Shown here: positions 1-5,905 of the stretch, one piece after another
Position numbering within the stretch: position 1 is the stretch's first letter
Layout: each line of letters opens with the position of its first letter
Assembly: GCA_025355115.1 (NCBI GenBank)
Contig: JANXLO010000546.1
Coordinates: 1-5,905, forward strand
Direction: 5' to 3'
DNA from: Chthonomonadaceae bacterium
Lineage (GTDB): Bacteria > Armatimonadota > Chthonomonadetes > Chthonomonadales > Chthonomonadaceae
Length of the DNA stretch: 5,905 bases
Translations under genes and position numbers: made by a program
The notes under the pieces: generated by a model
What the model was told of the DNA's origin: nothing
The model's database searches: none
The model's input: only the letters and a program-made list of their open reading frames with translations

Positions 1-586
1 CCTAAACATAAAAGTGTTCGCCGCCTGTGATGTGGACAATCCACTCTGCGGCGCGGATGGCTCGGCCGCCGTTTACGGCCCGCAAAAAGGCGCGACGCCC
101 GCTATGGTCACCCTTCTCGACGACGCACTGCACCACTTCGCCTTGGTTTTGCGATCCACTTTCCACAAAGATGTCTCCGTAGTGCCTGGCTCAGGCGCGG
201 CGGGAGGCCTGGGCGCGGGGCTACTCGCGTTTTGCAATGCGAGCCTTCAGTCCGGGACAGATCTGGTGTTGGACATGGTCGATTTCGACGGTCATTTAAG
301 AAATTGCGATCTTGTGTTGACTGGCGAAGGCCGGCTTGATGGTCAGACGACCAGAGGCAAAGTCGTGGCGGGAGTCGCGCAAAGAGCCCAAGACTCAGGC
401 ATCCCTGTCATAGCTTTGGCTGGCAGCATCACGGAGGGGGCTGAGACGCTCCTTCGTCCCGCAGGGCTGACTGCGGCACTATGCATTCTGGACGGGCCGC
501 TTAGTTTGGAAGAGGCAATGCAGTCCGGCAGCAGGCTCCTGCGCGATGCAGCCGAACGGGCGATGCGACTGCTGACCACCCAATGA
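1..586 (+). CDS. Glycerate kinase (GlxK/GarK family), C-terminal part, 5' end outside window
   Basis: Phosphorylates D-glycerate to a phosphoglycerate (2-phosphoglycerate in the GarK/GlxK family) with ATP, in the cytosol, feeding glycerate from glyoxylate or sugar-acid breakdown into lower glycolysis. The visible 194 residues carry the family's C-terminal signatures: ACDVDNPL near the left edge, AAVYGPQKGATP, the glycine-rich PGSGAAGGLGAGLLAF, then DLVLTGEGRLDGQTTRGK and VIALAGS. Family members are about 380 aa, so roughly half is present. The reading frame is open to base 2 and reads LNIKVFAACDVDNPL, so the GTG at 14 is an internal valine and not the start. The gene ends at TGA 584-586, just before a strong hairpin. 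It is the only + strand gene here and converges on the - strand genes. The family call is firm; whether the product is the 2- or 3-phosphate cannot be read from sequence. Confidence 0.93.
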   Translation, partial: LNIKVFAACDVDNPLCGADGSAAVYGPQKGATPAMVTLLDDALHHFALVLRSTFHKDVSVVPGSGAAGGLGAGLLAFCNASLQSGTDLVLDMVDFDGHLRNCDLVLTGEGRLDGQTTRGKVVAGVAQRAQDSGIPVIALAGSITEGAETLLRPAGLTAALCILDGPLSLEEAMQSGSRLLRDAAERAMRLLTTQ

Positions 587-594
587 ATCCATAA

Positions 595-632
595 AATGCC
601 CCGCGCTGCATTCGAGTGCAGGGCGGGGCATT
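595..632. terminator. Bidirectional terminator hairpin between convergent genes
   Basis: Two 16-base arms (595-610 and 617-632) pair with a single G-G mismatch: AATGCCCCGCGCTGCA against TGCAGGGCGGGGCATT, around a six-base loop. It begins nine bases after the glycerate kinase stop and ends 54 bases before the stop of the convergent 115-aa gene. Read on the - strand it is followed by TTTTAT, a short U-tract, so it can end leftward transcription. On the + strand the T-tract is poor (TTGGCTTC), so rightward termination would rest mainly on the very stable stem. Confidence 0.8.
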
Positions 633-685
633 GGCTTCAGAAAGGCGTCGGGGCCTCGAATTTGTCGCACGAATTCGGCGGTATG

Positions 686-1033
686 TCAGAATACTTTGCG
701 GACGAAATTCATCACGCGGGCAGCGACTAGCACTCCCGTCAACGCGGCTCCTACGCTCCTTGCTTTGCTCGTCACCATAAATCCTGCGCTGTTGGCGTTG
801 CCGAGCAGGTTTTGGGTGTGCACGTGAACGATGTTGGCCGTGTTCGATGCCTTCATGGCCACTCCCTTCGCCTGAGTGCTGACGCGCTTGACCTGCGATC
901 TGGCCTCCGTCAGAACTGGCATAACCTTCTTATACAGGAAGAGCATCCCAGCGACCAGCACCACCGACCAGATAATGCTGATGATGAAATAGATTGCGGA
1001 AGCCACGACCCAGTATGTCGGCACCTCTTGCAT
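686..1033 (-). CDS. Small single-pass membrane protein, unrecognised family (115 aa)
   Basis: I do not recognise a named family. The product has a strongly hydrophobic N-terminal segment at about residues 8-34 (rich in I, V, W, A), followed by a basic YKKV. Then comes a long helix-prone tail with regularly spaced K/R, A and V residues (about 42-75), and a second mildly hydrophobic, basic C-terminal helix (about 93-115, ending NFVRKVF). This resembles membrane-anchored coiled-coil proteins of the DUF948 or YtxH kind, but that is only a resemblance. The start is ATG 1031-1033, preceded by GGAGG with an eight-base spacer. Longer in-frame starts at 1048 and 1123 lack such a site and would read through the 24-base palindrome. 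The gene lies 171 bases downstream of the YtxH-like gene on the same strand, with a hairpin between them, so it is probably transcribed separately. It ends at TGA 686-688. Confidence 0.78.
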   Translation of the reverse strand: MQEVPTYWVVASAIYFIISIIWSVVLVAGMLFLYKKVMPVLTEARSQVKRVSTQAKGVAMKASNTANIVHVHTQNLLGNANSAGFMVTSKARSVGAALTGVLVAARVMNFVRKVF

Positions 1034-1041
1034 GAAACTGT

Positions 1042-1046
1042 CCTCC
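1042..1046 (-). promoter_or_regulatory. Shine-Dalgarno site deciding the start of the 115-aa membrane protein
   Basis: GGAGG on the - strand with an eight-base spacer to ATG 1031-1033. It selects this ATG over the in-frame ATG at 1046-1048, which overlaps the site itself, and over the more distant one at 1121-1123. Confidence 0.8.
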
Positions 1047-1048
1047 AT

Positions 1049-1072
1049 CCCGCCAAAACTAGTTTTGGCGGG
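1049..1072. repeat. Perfect 24-base palindrome in the leader of the 115-aa gene
   Basis: Twelve-base arms CCCGCCAAAACT and AGTTTTGGCGGG are exact reverse complements with no spacer, centred between 1060 and 1061. The left edge is two bases from the GGAGG ribosome binding site of the - strand gene. As DNA it has the size and symmetry of a dimeric repressor operator. As RNA it would fold into a hairpin with a small CUAG loop beside the ribosome binding site. No T-tract follows on either strand, so a terminator is unlikely. Confidence 0.85.
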
Positions 1073-1132
1073 GAACGAATAGTGGAATAGACAGGGATGT
1101 GGAACGGGCCCTGCGAATGACACAATGTGCTC

Positions 1133-1168
1133 AACAGCGCGTCGGGAGAGACTTCCAGACGCGCTGTT
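1133..1168 (-). terminator. Hairpin downstream of the YtxH-like gene, probable terminator
   Basis: Perfect 11-base arms AACAGCGCGTC (1133-1143) and GACGCGCTGTT (1158-1168); a further short inner stem (GGAG/TTCC, with one G-T pair) can form in the loop. It lies 36 bases past the TAA of the YtxH-like gene on the - strand. No real U-tract follows (TTGAGC is outside the stem or absent), so intrinsic termination would be weak; the hairpin may instead protect the 3' end. Confidence 0.5.
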
Positions 1169-1204
1169 TAACCTGATGATTCAGGATCCAGAGTATGCGG
1201 GCGA

Positions 1205-1513
1205 TTAGCCCATGTTGTTCACGCTGGCGTGAGCCTTGTCGGCGACGCCGTCGATGGTATCGTTGGCCTTCTGCTGGCCTCGGCTGAGAACGGTCTGCGC
1301 CTGATCCGCAACCTGCCCCCATTTGTCCTTCGCGGTATTAGCCACATTCGAGGCGACATCGGACGCCTTCTCTTTGTACTCGCCTGCCTTATCGGTGATC
1401 AGGCGTCGAGTGGACTCACCGTCCTGCGGTGCGTAGAGGAGAGCGACAGCCGCCCCCGTAGCCGCGCCGAGCAGGAAAAAAACCAGATTGCTTCCCCAGT
1501 TAACTTTGTTCAT
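1205..1513 (-). CDS. YtxH domain-containing membrane-anchored protein (102 aa)
   Basis: Matches the YtxH/gas-vesicle-GvpP-like family of small, often stress-linked proteins; molecular function is not established. A glycine- and alanine-rich membrane segment covers about residues 8-27, followed at once by the family hallmark LLYAPQDGESTRRLI (26-39), comparable to the usual APxSGxETR motif. The remaining 60 or so residues are hydrophilic, with Ala, Lys, Asp and Gln in a repeating helical pattern (about 40-95) that looks like LEA-type amphipathic helix. The start is ATG 1511-1513, with AAGGAG upstream and an eight-base spacer after GGAG. The 21-residue extension from 1576 has no comparable site and no family resemblance. 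It has its own leader downstream of the kinase gene and a hairpin after its TAA, so it is likely a separate transcript. A general stress role is inference from the family. Confidence 0.85.
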   Translation of the reverse strand: MNKVNWGSNLVFFLLGAATGAAVALLYAPQDGESTRRLITDKAGEYKEKASDVASNVANTAKDKWGQVADQAQTVLSRGQQKANDTIDGVADKAHASVNNMG

Positions 1514-1617
1514 CGTATTCGCTCCTTGCCTGTAGATTGGGCATTTCCAGACGTTAATTCTGCCCGCAATGGACAACTCTGTTCTGTCTGCTCGCCCATT
1601 GCGTTATCTTTCCTACT

Positions 1618-1644
1618 GACGCTTAGGCGAGCGGGTTTGTTCCC
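1618..1644 (-). promoter_or_regulatory. Possible ECF-sigma-type promoter for the YtxH-like gene
   Basis: On the - strand GGGAAC (1644-1639) is followed after 17 bases by CGTC (1621-1618). This is the general layout of extracytoplasmic-function sigma promoters (GGAAC ... CGTC/CGTT). It lies about 105 bases before the ATG of the YtxH-like gene. Both motifs are short and could be chance. I saw no better sigma-70 pair in this 166-base gap. Confidence 0.25.
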
Positions 1645-1656
1645 AAAAGACTTGTA

Positions 1657-1679
1657 TGCCTGGCTCATTTCCAGCGGCA
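1657..1679 (-). terminator. Weak terminator candidate after the histidine kinase gene
   Basis: Immediately after the kinase TGA, the - strand reads TGCC, two bulged bases, TGG, a six- to seven-base loop, then CCAGGCA: a seven-pair stem with a bulge. A short TCTTTT run follows seven to eight bases later (about 1651-1644). The stem is short and the U-tract distant, so this is only a candidate. Confidence 0.3.
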
Positions 1680-3173
1680 TCAATCGAGCGGTTCCGGCAG
1701 CGCAAAATTCAGACGAATCGAGGCGCCGCCCTCGGCGCGATTGGCATACACAATGGTGCCGCCGAGATCCCATCGCGTAATGCTGTTTATGAGCTCGAGT
1801 CCGGTGCTTGCGGCTGTCTGGGAGTTGAAATCCAGCGGAAACCCCGGGCCATCATCATTGACCTCCAGGGCAAAAAGGGAGTGGCCATTCGCATCTGTCG
1901 TCCTTCCGGCCTGCCGTTTGAGCGATACAGCGATGTTACTGGAGCCATGCTTGACGGCGTTGTTCACCAATTCATTGACAACCAGCGACAGCGCGGTGGC
2001 ATGGCGGGTCGAAAGCAGGATCAAATCTATGTCGCTGCCGATATGCCGATTTCCCACCGACACTTGAAGCAACGGCAGCAGTTGACCCATCACATCGGTG
2101 GAAGCAAGGCTGGAGTCGTCGGTGTCCACGGAAGCTTCATGCGTCAGCAGATCGTGGATCATCGCCAGCGTCGAAACGTTCTGTCTGATTCGAGATAAGG
2201 ACGATTTCGGAACTGTCCCCTTCGTCTCGTCTTCCTCCATCTCCATCAAAGCCGAAATCATCTGAAGATTGTTTTTGACACGATGATGCGTCTCGCGCAT
2301 CGCCCGATGGAGCTGCGCGTTCAGCGCCGCCATTTGCTCCTGCGCCTGCTTTTGCTCGTGAATGTCGGTACTAGTGCCGATCCACTGCTGCAGCATGCCT
2401 GCCTCATCTCGGATGGGCACGACTCGACACAGGTACCACCGGTAGGCCCCATCCATCGCCCTTCTGCATCGAAACTCCACCGTATAAGGCTCTTGCCTGC
2501 GCATCGCCTCCTGCCACTGAGAAGACATCTCCACTACGTCTTCAGGATGCACGGACTGCACACTGCCGCCGTCCATAATTTGCGTGAGGGTCTGTCCCGT
2601 ATACTGAACGAACTGCTGATTAATATAACTCAGAGCACCGTGCTTGTCGGATATCCAGACGAACTGCGGCATCGCCTCCGCCAGATTCTGAAAACGAGCC
2701 TCCGTTTCGTGTCGGGCCATCTCGGCCTGGACCCGCGCCGTAATGTCCTGTAAGGCTCCATAGATCCGTGCGCCCTGTCCTTGAGGCAAAGTCTCCAGAC
2801 TAGCCGAGTTTCGAATCCTGATCATCTCTCCGGTTCGGGTGATAAGCCGGTGGTCGACAACCGCTTCTCCGCCGGTAAACAGCCGTGCAATATGATCGTT
2901 TGTGAGATCGATATCCTCGGGAGGAACCAGTTCAGACCAGTCGCGGCTGTTGATCTCTTCGAGGCTCCATCCCAGCACCGAGAAGAGTGATCCCGTCGCC
3001 CACTCCAGCACCTGAGCGCCGTCGGGCAGAAGGCGATAGCAGTAGACATAGTCCGAGACCAGCGACATCAACTGCCGGTAATGCTCCTCTGCCCCCGTGC
3101 TGTCCGTCTCCAGGAAAGCCGGAAGATGCGCCTCCGAGTCACGGCCCTCACGTTTAATGTTCTGCGCTGTCAC
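1680..3173 (-). CDS. Soluble PAS-PAS sensor histidine kinase of the HisKA_2 type (497 aa)
   Basis: Cytosolic two-component sensor: it autophosphorylates a histidine and would pass the phosphate to a response regulator not present here. Domains in order, numbering from the GTG: PAS at about 29-144 ending [13 protein letters not shown]; a second PAS_3-type domain at about 158-273 with the PAC signature [16 protein letters not shown] and [11 protein letters not shown]; HisKA_2 with HHRVKNNLQ, phospho-acceptor probably His297; HATPase_c with N-box [10 protein letters not shown] (from Asn400), G1 box NDDGPGF (about 439-445) and STGLELI as the later glycine box. No membrane segment or signal peptide is seen, so it senses an internal signal; no ligand or cofactor residue is evident. 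The chosen start is GTG 3171-3173, which overlaps the dehydratase TGA in GTGA. The only upstream ATGs would overlap that gene by over 70 bases. The ribosome binding site is weak (GAGA), consistent with coupling to dehydratase translation. The kinase call is firm; the start is probable. Confidence 0.92.
   Translation of the reverse strand: MTAQNIKREGRDSEAHLPAFLETDSTGAEEHYRQLMSLVSDYVYCYRLLPDGAQVLEWATGSLFSVLGWSLEEINSRDWSELVPPEDIDLTNDHIARLFTGGEAVVDHRLITRTGEMIRIRNSASLETLPQGQGARIYGALQDITARVQAEMARHETEARFQNLAEAMPQFVWISDKHGALSYINQQFVQYTGQTLTQIMDGGSVQSVHPEDVVEMSSQWQEAMRRQEPYTVEFRCRRAMDGAYRWYLCRVVPIRDEAGMLQQWIGTSTDIHEQKQAQEQMAALNAQLHRAMRETHHRVKNNLQMISALMEMEEDETKGTVPKSSLSRIRQNVSTLAMIHDLLTHEASVDTDDSSLASTDVMGQLLPLLQVSVGNRHIGSDIDLILLSTRHATALSLVVNELVNNAVKHGSSNIAVSLKRQAGRTTDANGHSLFALEVNDDGPGFPLDFNSQTAASTGLELINSITRWDLGGTIVYANRAEGGASIRLNFALPEPLD
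3170..3173 (-). other. Four-base stop/start overlap (GTGA) coupling dehydratase and kinase
   Basis: On the - strand the kinase GTG (3173-3171) shares two bases with the dehydratase TGA (3172-3170). Such overlaps usually mean translational coupling by re-initiation, and the kinase lacks a strong Shine-Dalgarno site of its own. It shows that the two genes share one mRNA. Confidence 0.75.
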
Positions 3174-5158
3174 GACGCTGCAGTCTCGTGTGCAGGGACC
3201 GACAAGTTCAGCCGGCTGACGATGGCATCCACATCGTAGACGCATCCGCCCCACGTGCCGCCGCCTACGGCCTGCAGTGCGGCCCAGAGGCGCGTATCGT
3301 CGGGCAGATCGGGGTCGGCAGCAAGGTCAGTGCGTATGGAGCGCAACGCAAGCAGCCGCGTCCCCTCCTCCACCCCGAACGCCTTGTCTCCGATGCCGAT
3401 AAGATCGACCGTTCCCTCGAGACGGTTGCGGTCGATCACTATCTCTATGATGTCGTCGTCCAGTACTTTGCCAATGGGGCCACCTGCCAACGCTTCCGGC
3501 CCGATATGCCCTATGCATGCGCCTGTGGAGACGCCTGAGAACCGGGCATCGGTCAGGACAGCTATCGTCTTCCCCCAGGGCAAAAACTTCAGCGCAGAGG
3601 TGATCTGATAGATCTCCTCCATCCCCGCTCCCATCGGCCCACGGCAGATGAGCACCAGGACATCGCCGGGCCGAATGCGCTTTTCCGTGCCTTCCGGAGC
3701 GGAGGCGTCGTTATGAGCGGCTTTGATGGCTGCTATCGCTGCTCTCTCAGACGTGAAGACTCTTGCGGGGCCTCGCTTGCGGTAAACTCCGTCCGCGTCC
3801 ACCATCGCGGCGTCTATCGAAGTGCTCTTGATGACCGCGCCCTCCGGGCAGAGGTTGCCCGTCGGGAAGGTGACGGTGGAGGTGAGGCCGCGCTGCACAG
3901 CCCGCGTCGGAGCAAGAATCACGTCGTTGGGGTCGACGCCATCCTGTTCCCGCAGCCGCTCACGCAGACGCTTACGCCGCTCGGAGCGCTCCCATTCCTC
4001 CAGATTTTCGCCGAGCGTTTTGCCTGTCACCGTCAGGCAGTCCAACTCCAGCAGGCCGCGCTCACGCAGGTGAAGCATGACCTCCGGAACTCCGCCCGCC
4101 AGGAACAAACGCACAGTCGGATGATCCGTCGGGCCGTTGGGCAGCACATCCACCAGGCGCGGCACGGAGAGATTGATGCGATGCCAGTCCTCCACGGTCG
4201 GACGTCTGAGACCGGCGGCATGCGCTATCGCCGGGACATGCAGCAACAGATTTGTCGAGCCTCCGCAGGCGGCATGGACAGTCATCGCGTTGCGCACGGC
4301 CGCGTCCGTCAGAACGTCGCGACTGGTTAGCCCCAGCGCGTCCAGGCTCATCAATGCGACCGCCGATCGCCGCGCCATGTCGAGCCAGATCGGCTGCCCC
4401 GAGGGCGCCAGCGCGGAGTGCGGCAGCGAAAGGCCCAACGCTTCACCGACAACCTGTGCGGTCGCTGCGGTGCCGAAGAACTGACATCCCCCGCCCGGAG
4501 TGGCGCAGGCACGGCAGCCAAGCTCTGCCGCCTCCTTCAGCGTGATCTGCCCGTGCGCGAATCGCGCTCCGACGCTCTGGATCTTGCCTGCATCCTCACC
4601 GTTTTCGGCGGGCAACGTCACACCGCCCGGCACGAGAATGCTCGGAAGATTAGGGACTCCCGCCAGCGCGATGAGCATGGCGGGCAGCCCCTTGTCGCAC
4701 GTCGCCACGCCCAGCACGCCCCTTCGGTTAGGCAGCGACCGTATCAATCGCCGGAAGACAATGGCGGCGTCATTGCGGTAGGGCAGGCTGTCCATCATGC
4801 CCGCCGTGCCCTGCGAGCGCCCGTCGCAAGGATCAGAGACGTAGCCCGCGAACGGCAGCCCGCCCTGCGCTGCAATCTCCTTCGCTGCCGCATGCGTCAG
4901 CAGTCCCACCTCCCAATGCCCGGTATGGTAGCCCAGCGCGACCGGTCTGCCGTCGGCATCCCGAATCCCGCCCTGTGTGCTCAGAAGCAGGTACTCTCGT
5001 CGGTTTAACTCCTTCGGATTCCACCCCATCCCAGCGTTCTGCGAGAGCGCGAACACATCCCCGCTCGGGCGCGAGATGAGCATCTCCGCAGTCAGCGGAA
5101 GCTCACCAAGCGGCCCCCTAGCCTTCGTTTGAACTTCATAAAGCTCGTCATTCGTCAT
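3170..5158 (-). CDS. IlvD/Edd-family dehydratase, D-xylonate dehydratase (YjhG/YagF) type (662 aa)
   Basis: Dehydrates an aldonic acid, most likely D-xylonate, to the 2-keto-3-deoxy acid using an iron-sulfur cluster and a divalent metal in the cytosol. Length and sequence follow E. coli YjhG/YagF (about 655 aa) as I recall it: [17 protein letters not shown] near the N-terminus, [27 protein letters not shown], the [11 protein letters not shown] metal-site motif (Cys154, with Lys156 the likely carbamylated metal ligand), [10 protein letters not shown] (Cys225), [48 protein letters not shown] (Ser541 in the place of the catalytic serine) and [23 protein letters not shown] near the end. The usual first cluster cysteine of IlvD is absent in [11 protein letters not shown]; Cys111 may substitute, which appears to be a subfamily trait. 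The start is ATG 5156-5158; AGAGGAA lies upstream at somewhat long spacing (13 bases after GAGG). It is the first gene of a unit with the histidine kinase. Substrate is inferred from the subfamily; another pentonate or hexonate is possible. Confidence 0.92.
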   Translation of the reverse strand: MTNDELYEVQTKARGPLGELPLTAEMLISRPSGDVFALSQNAGMGWNPKELNRREYLLLSTQGGIRDADGRPVALGYHTGHWEVGLLTHAAAKEIAAQGGLPFAGYVSDPCDGRSQGTAGMMDSLPYRNDAAIVFRRLIRSLPNRRGVLGVATCDKGLPAMLIALAGVPNLPSILVPGGVTLPAENGEDAGKIQSVGARFAHGQITLKEAAELGCRACATPGGGCQFFGTAATAQVVGEALGLSLPHSALAPSGQPIWLDMARRSAVALMSLDALGLTSRDVLTDAAVRNAMTVHAACGGSTNLLLHVPAIAHAAGLRRPTVEDWHRINLSVPRLVDVLPNGPTDHPTVRLFLAGGVPEVMLHLRERGLLELDCLTVTGKTLGENLEEWERSERRKRLRERLREQDGVDPNDVILAPTRAVQRGLTSTVTFPTGNLCPEGAVIKSTSIDAAMVDADGVYRKRGPARVFTSERAAIAAIKAAHNDASAPEGTEKRIRPGDVLVLICRGPMGAGMEEIYQITSALKFLPWGKTIAVLTDARFSGVSTGACIGHIGPEALAGGPIGKVLDDDIIEIVIDRNRLEGTVDLIGIGDKAFGVEEGTRLLALRSIRTDLAADPDLPDDTRLWAALQAVGGGTWGGCVYDVDAIVSRLNLSVPAHETAAS

Positions 5159-5199
5159 CGTAAAAACAGTTCCTCTAAATCGGCAATGTCCCCGTCACC

Positions 5200-5214
5200 A
5201 GGGATTGAAGCCCT
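5200..5214. promoter_or_regulatory. Short operator-like inverted repeat upstream of the dehydratase
   Basis: AGGGATTGAAGCCCT has six of seven symmetric pairs about the central G (5207). It lies about 42 bases upstream of the dehydratase ATG, where a repressor site is plausible. It is short and could be chance; no regulator gene is present to match it. Confidence 0.2.
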
Positions 5215-5397
5215 CAGTTCATGGGGGCGAACATACTCCAATCCATTACGCCACAGCCGCGCCCAAATCCTGCAATCAGGCCCGGACAACCCAAATGGCG
5301 CCCCGTATAACGCTTGACGCGACACGCATGTGGCAATTAGGATAAGTTGAACCGCTCTATGTGTGTAGCGGCCTCAACGTACACTATTCGGCGACGG

Positions 5398-5430
5398 GCA
5401 GAGCAGCATACTCGTTGGCAGCTGCTCTGC
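5398..5430 (-). terminator. Hairpin downstream of the RtcB-type gene, probable terminator
   Basis: Perfect ten-base arms GCAGAGCAGC (5398-5407) and GCTGCTCTGC (5421-5430) around a 13-base loop, starting 15 bases past the TGA of the - strand RtcB gene. No U-tract follows on the - strand (CCGTCGCC), so it is a 3'-end hairpin or a weak or factor-dependent terminator rather than a classic one. Confidence 0.5.
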
Positions 5431-5445
5431 TGTCAGTGGTTTGCG

Positions 5446-5905
5446 TCAGTCTACCCCTTTTAGGGAGGCGATGGGAGTGAGGGTGTAGGCGATGCGGGCG
5501 AGGCCCGCGTCCACGACCGCTCCTACCACGTCCTTCGCAGATTTGTAGCAGTTGGGGGACTCGTCGATGGGGACGTTTCCTCCTCCGTTCACCATCACGT
5601 TCAGCCTCTTCATCTGATCGTTGACGTCCTTCTGGGTAAACTGACGCTTCGCCTGAGACCGCGAGAGACGCCGCCCGCAGCCATGATTCACCGAGAAAAG
5701 GCTCTTTGCCGCGCCCGGCTCAGCGTAGAGGACATAGCTTTTGTCCCCCATGCTGCCCGGGATCAGGATCGGGTGGCCGGTATGCTCCCACTTGGTGCCC
5801 TTCAGCATGGGATGCCCTGCGGGAAACGCGCGGGTCGCGCCTTTGCGATGAATCCATGCTTTGCCGCCGAGTGTTGGGACATCCTCCTCCTGAGCCAGGT
5901 TATGG
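5446..5905 (-). CDS. rtcB: RtcB-type RNA-splicing ligase, C-terminal part, 5' end outside window
   Basis: RtcB joins RNA 2',3'-cyclic phosphate or 3'-phosphate ends to 5'-hydroxyl ends with GTP and Mn2+, in tRNA and rRNA repair. The visible 152 residues begin HNLAQEED at the window edge; that histidine may be one of the conserved Mn ligands. IHRKGATRAFPAGHP follows, whose His (codon 5848-5850) matches the guanylylated histidine of the family. Next are HPILIPGSMGDKSYVL, NHGCGRRLSRSQAKR, NVPIDESPNCYKSAKDVV and the end TLTPIASLKGVD. The terminal KG that contacts guanylate in the family is present, followed by two extra residues. The in-frame ATG at 5806-5808 is internal, since homologous sequence continues upstream to the edge. 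No rtcA, archease or RtcR gene is visible. The TGA is at 5446-5448. Confidence 0.93.
   Translation of the reverse strand, partial: HNLAQEEDVPTLGGKAWIHRKGATRAFPAGHPMLKGTKWEHTGHPILIPGSMGDKSYVLYAEPGAAKSLFSVNHGCGRRLSRSQAKRQFTQKDVNDQMKRLNVMVNGGGNVPIDESPNCYKSAKDVVGAVVDAGLARIAYTLTPIASLKGVD

Larger units (their letters stand above)
5159..5445. other. Intergenic region upstream of the dehydratase, no gene seen
   Basis: This 287-base gap separates the RtcB-type gene from the dehydratase. It holds the hairpin at 5398-5430, the small inverted repeat at 5200-5214 and weak promoter-like sequences on both strands: a - strand TTATAC near 5312-5307 with TTGCCA 20 bases upstream, and a + strand TTGACG/TAGGAT pair. 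No convincing ORF, tRNA or riboswitch is visible. The dehydratase promoter should lie here, but I cannot place it. Confidence 0.6.

Noticed and set aside
14..586. GTG at 14 as the start of the glycerate kinase
   Set aside because: The frame is open to the window edge and upstream codons already read family-like sequence; the conserved domain is missing its N-terminal half, so the gene is cut by the window.
1049..1072. The 24-base palindrome as an intrinsic terminator
   Set aside because: No T-tract on either strand, and it sits directly before a ribosome binding site rather than after a gene.
686..1123. 145-aa version of the small membrane protein
   Set aside because: The extra 30 residues are encoded by the leader, including the palindrome and the Shine-Dalgarno site; the ATG at 1031-1033 has the good ribosome binding site.
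1205..1576. 123-aa version of the YtxH-like protein
   Set aside because: The extra 21 residues do not look like the family, and the ATG at 1511-1513 has AAGGAG at good spacing.
1656..2198. + strand ORF of 180 codons opposite the kinase
   Set aside because: Antisense shadow of a well-supported kinase; low-complexity translation with no domain signature.
1680..3254. ATG at 3252-3254 as the kinase start
   Set aside because: It would overlap the dehydratase by 85 bases and add a Cys/Arg-rich tail unlike a PAS kinase N-terminus; the GTGA overlap start is more natural.
3713..5008. Long + strand ORFs opposite the dehydratase
   Set aside because: Arg/Ala/Ser-rich translations typical of antisense frames in GC-rich coding DNA; the - strand dehydratase is intact over its full length.
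1..5905. CRISPR array, insertion sequence, tRNA or phage genes
   Set aside because: No regularly spaced direct repeats, transposase-like ORF, terminal inverted repeats around a gene, or cloverleaf seen by eye.

Overview
The window is ordinary bacterial chromosome of moderately high GC. It holds four complete genes and two partial ones. Small membrane-anchored YtxH-type proteins, a YjhG/YagF-type sugar-acid dehydratase, a PAS-rich HisKA_2 kinase and RtcB together would suit a soil heterotroph such as an Acidobacteriota (Terriglobia) member. That assignment comes from impression only; no marker gene is present to confirm it.

Layout from left to right: (1) the C-terminal half of a glycerate kinase on the + strand, cut by the left edge; (2) a strong hairpin at 595-632 that separates it from everything else, since all other genes lie on the - strand; (3) two short single-pass membrane proteins, an unrecognised 115-aa protein (686-1033) and a 102-aa YtxH-like protein (1205-1513), each with its own Shine-Dalgarno sequence; (4) a two-gene unit read leftwards: a 662-aa IlvD/Edd-family dehydratase of the D-xylonate dehydratase (YjhG/YagF) type (3170-5158), then a soluble 497-aa PAS-PAS-HisKA_2-HATPase histidine kinase (1680-3173), whose GTG start overlaps the dehydratase stop by four bases; (5) a 287-base intergenic region (5159-5445) with weak regulatory candidates; (6) the C-terminal 152 residues of an RtcB-type RNA ligase, cut by the right edge.

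Working together: the dehydratase would turn an aldonic acid, probably D-xylonate, into its 2-keto-3-deoxy acid. In the Dahms route that product gives pyruvate and glycolaldehyde, and the latter can reach glycerate by way of glyoxylate. A nearby glycerate kinase therefore makes metabolic sense, although it is not in the same operon. The coupling of the dehydratase to a cytosolic sensor kinase, with no response regulator in view, is the most interesting arrangement here. The second is a perfect 24-base palindrome just upstream of the ribosome binding site of the 115-aa membrane protein. I found no CRISPR array, mobile element, RNA gene or evident new defence or biosynthetic system.
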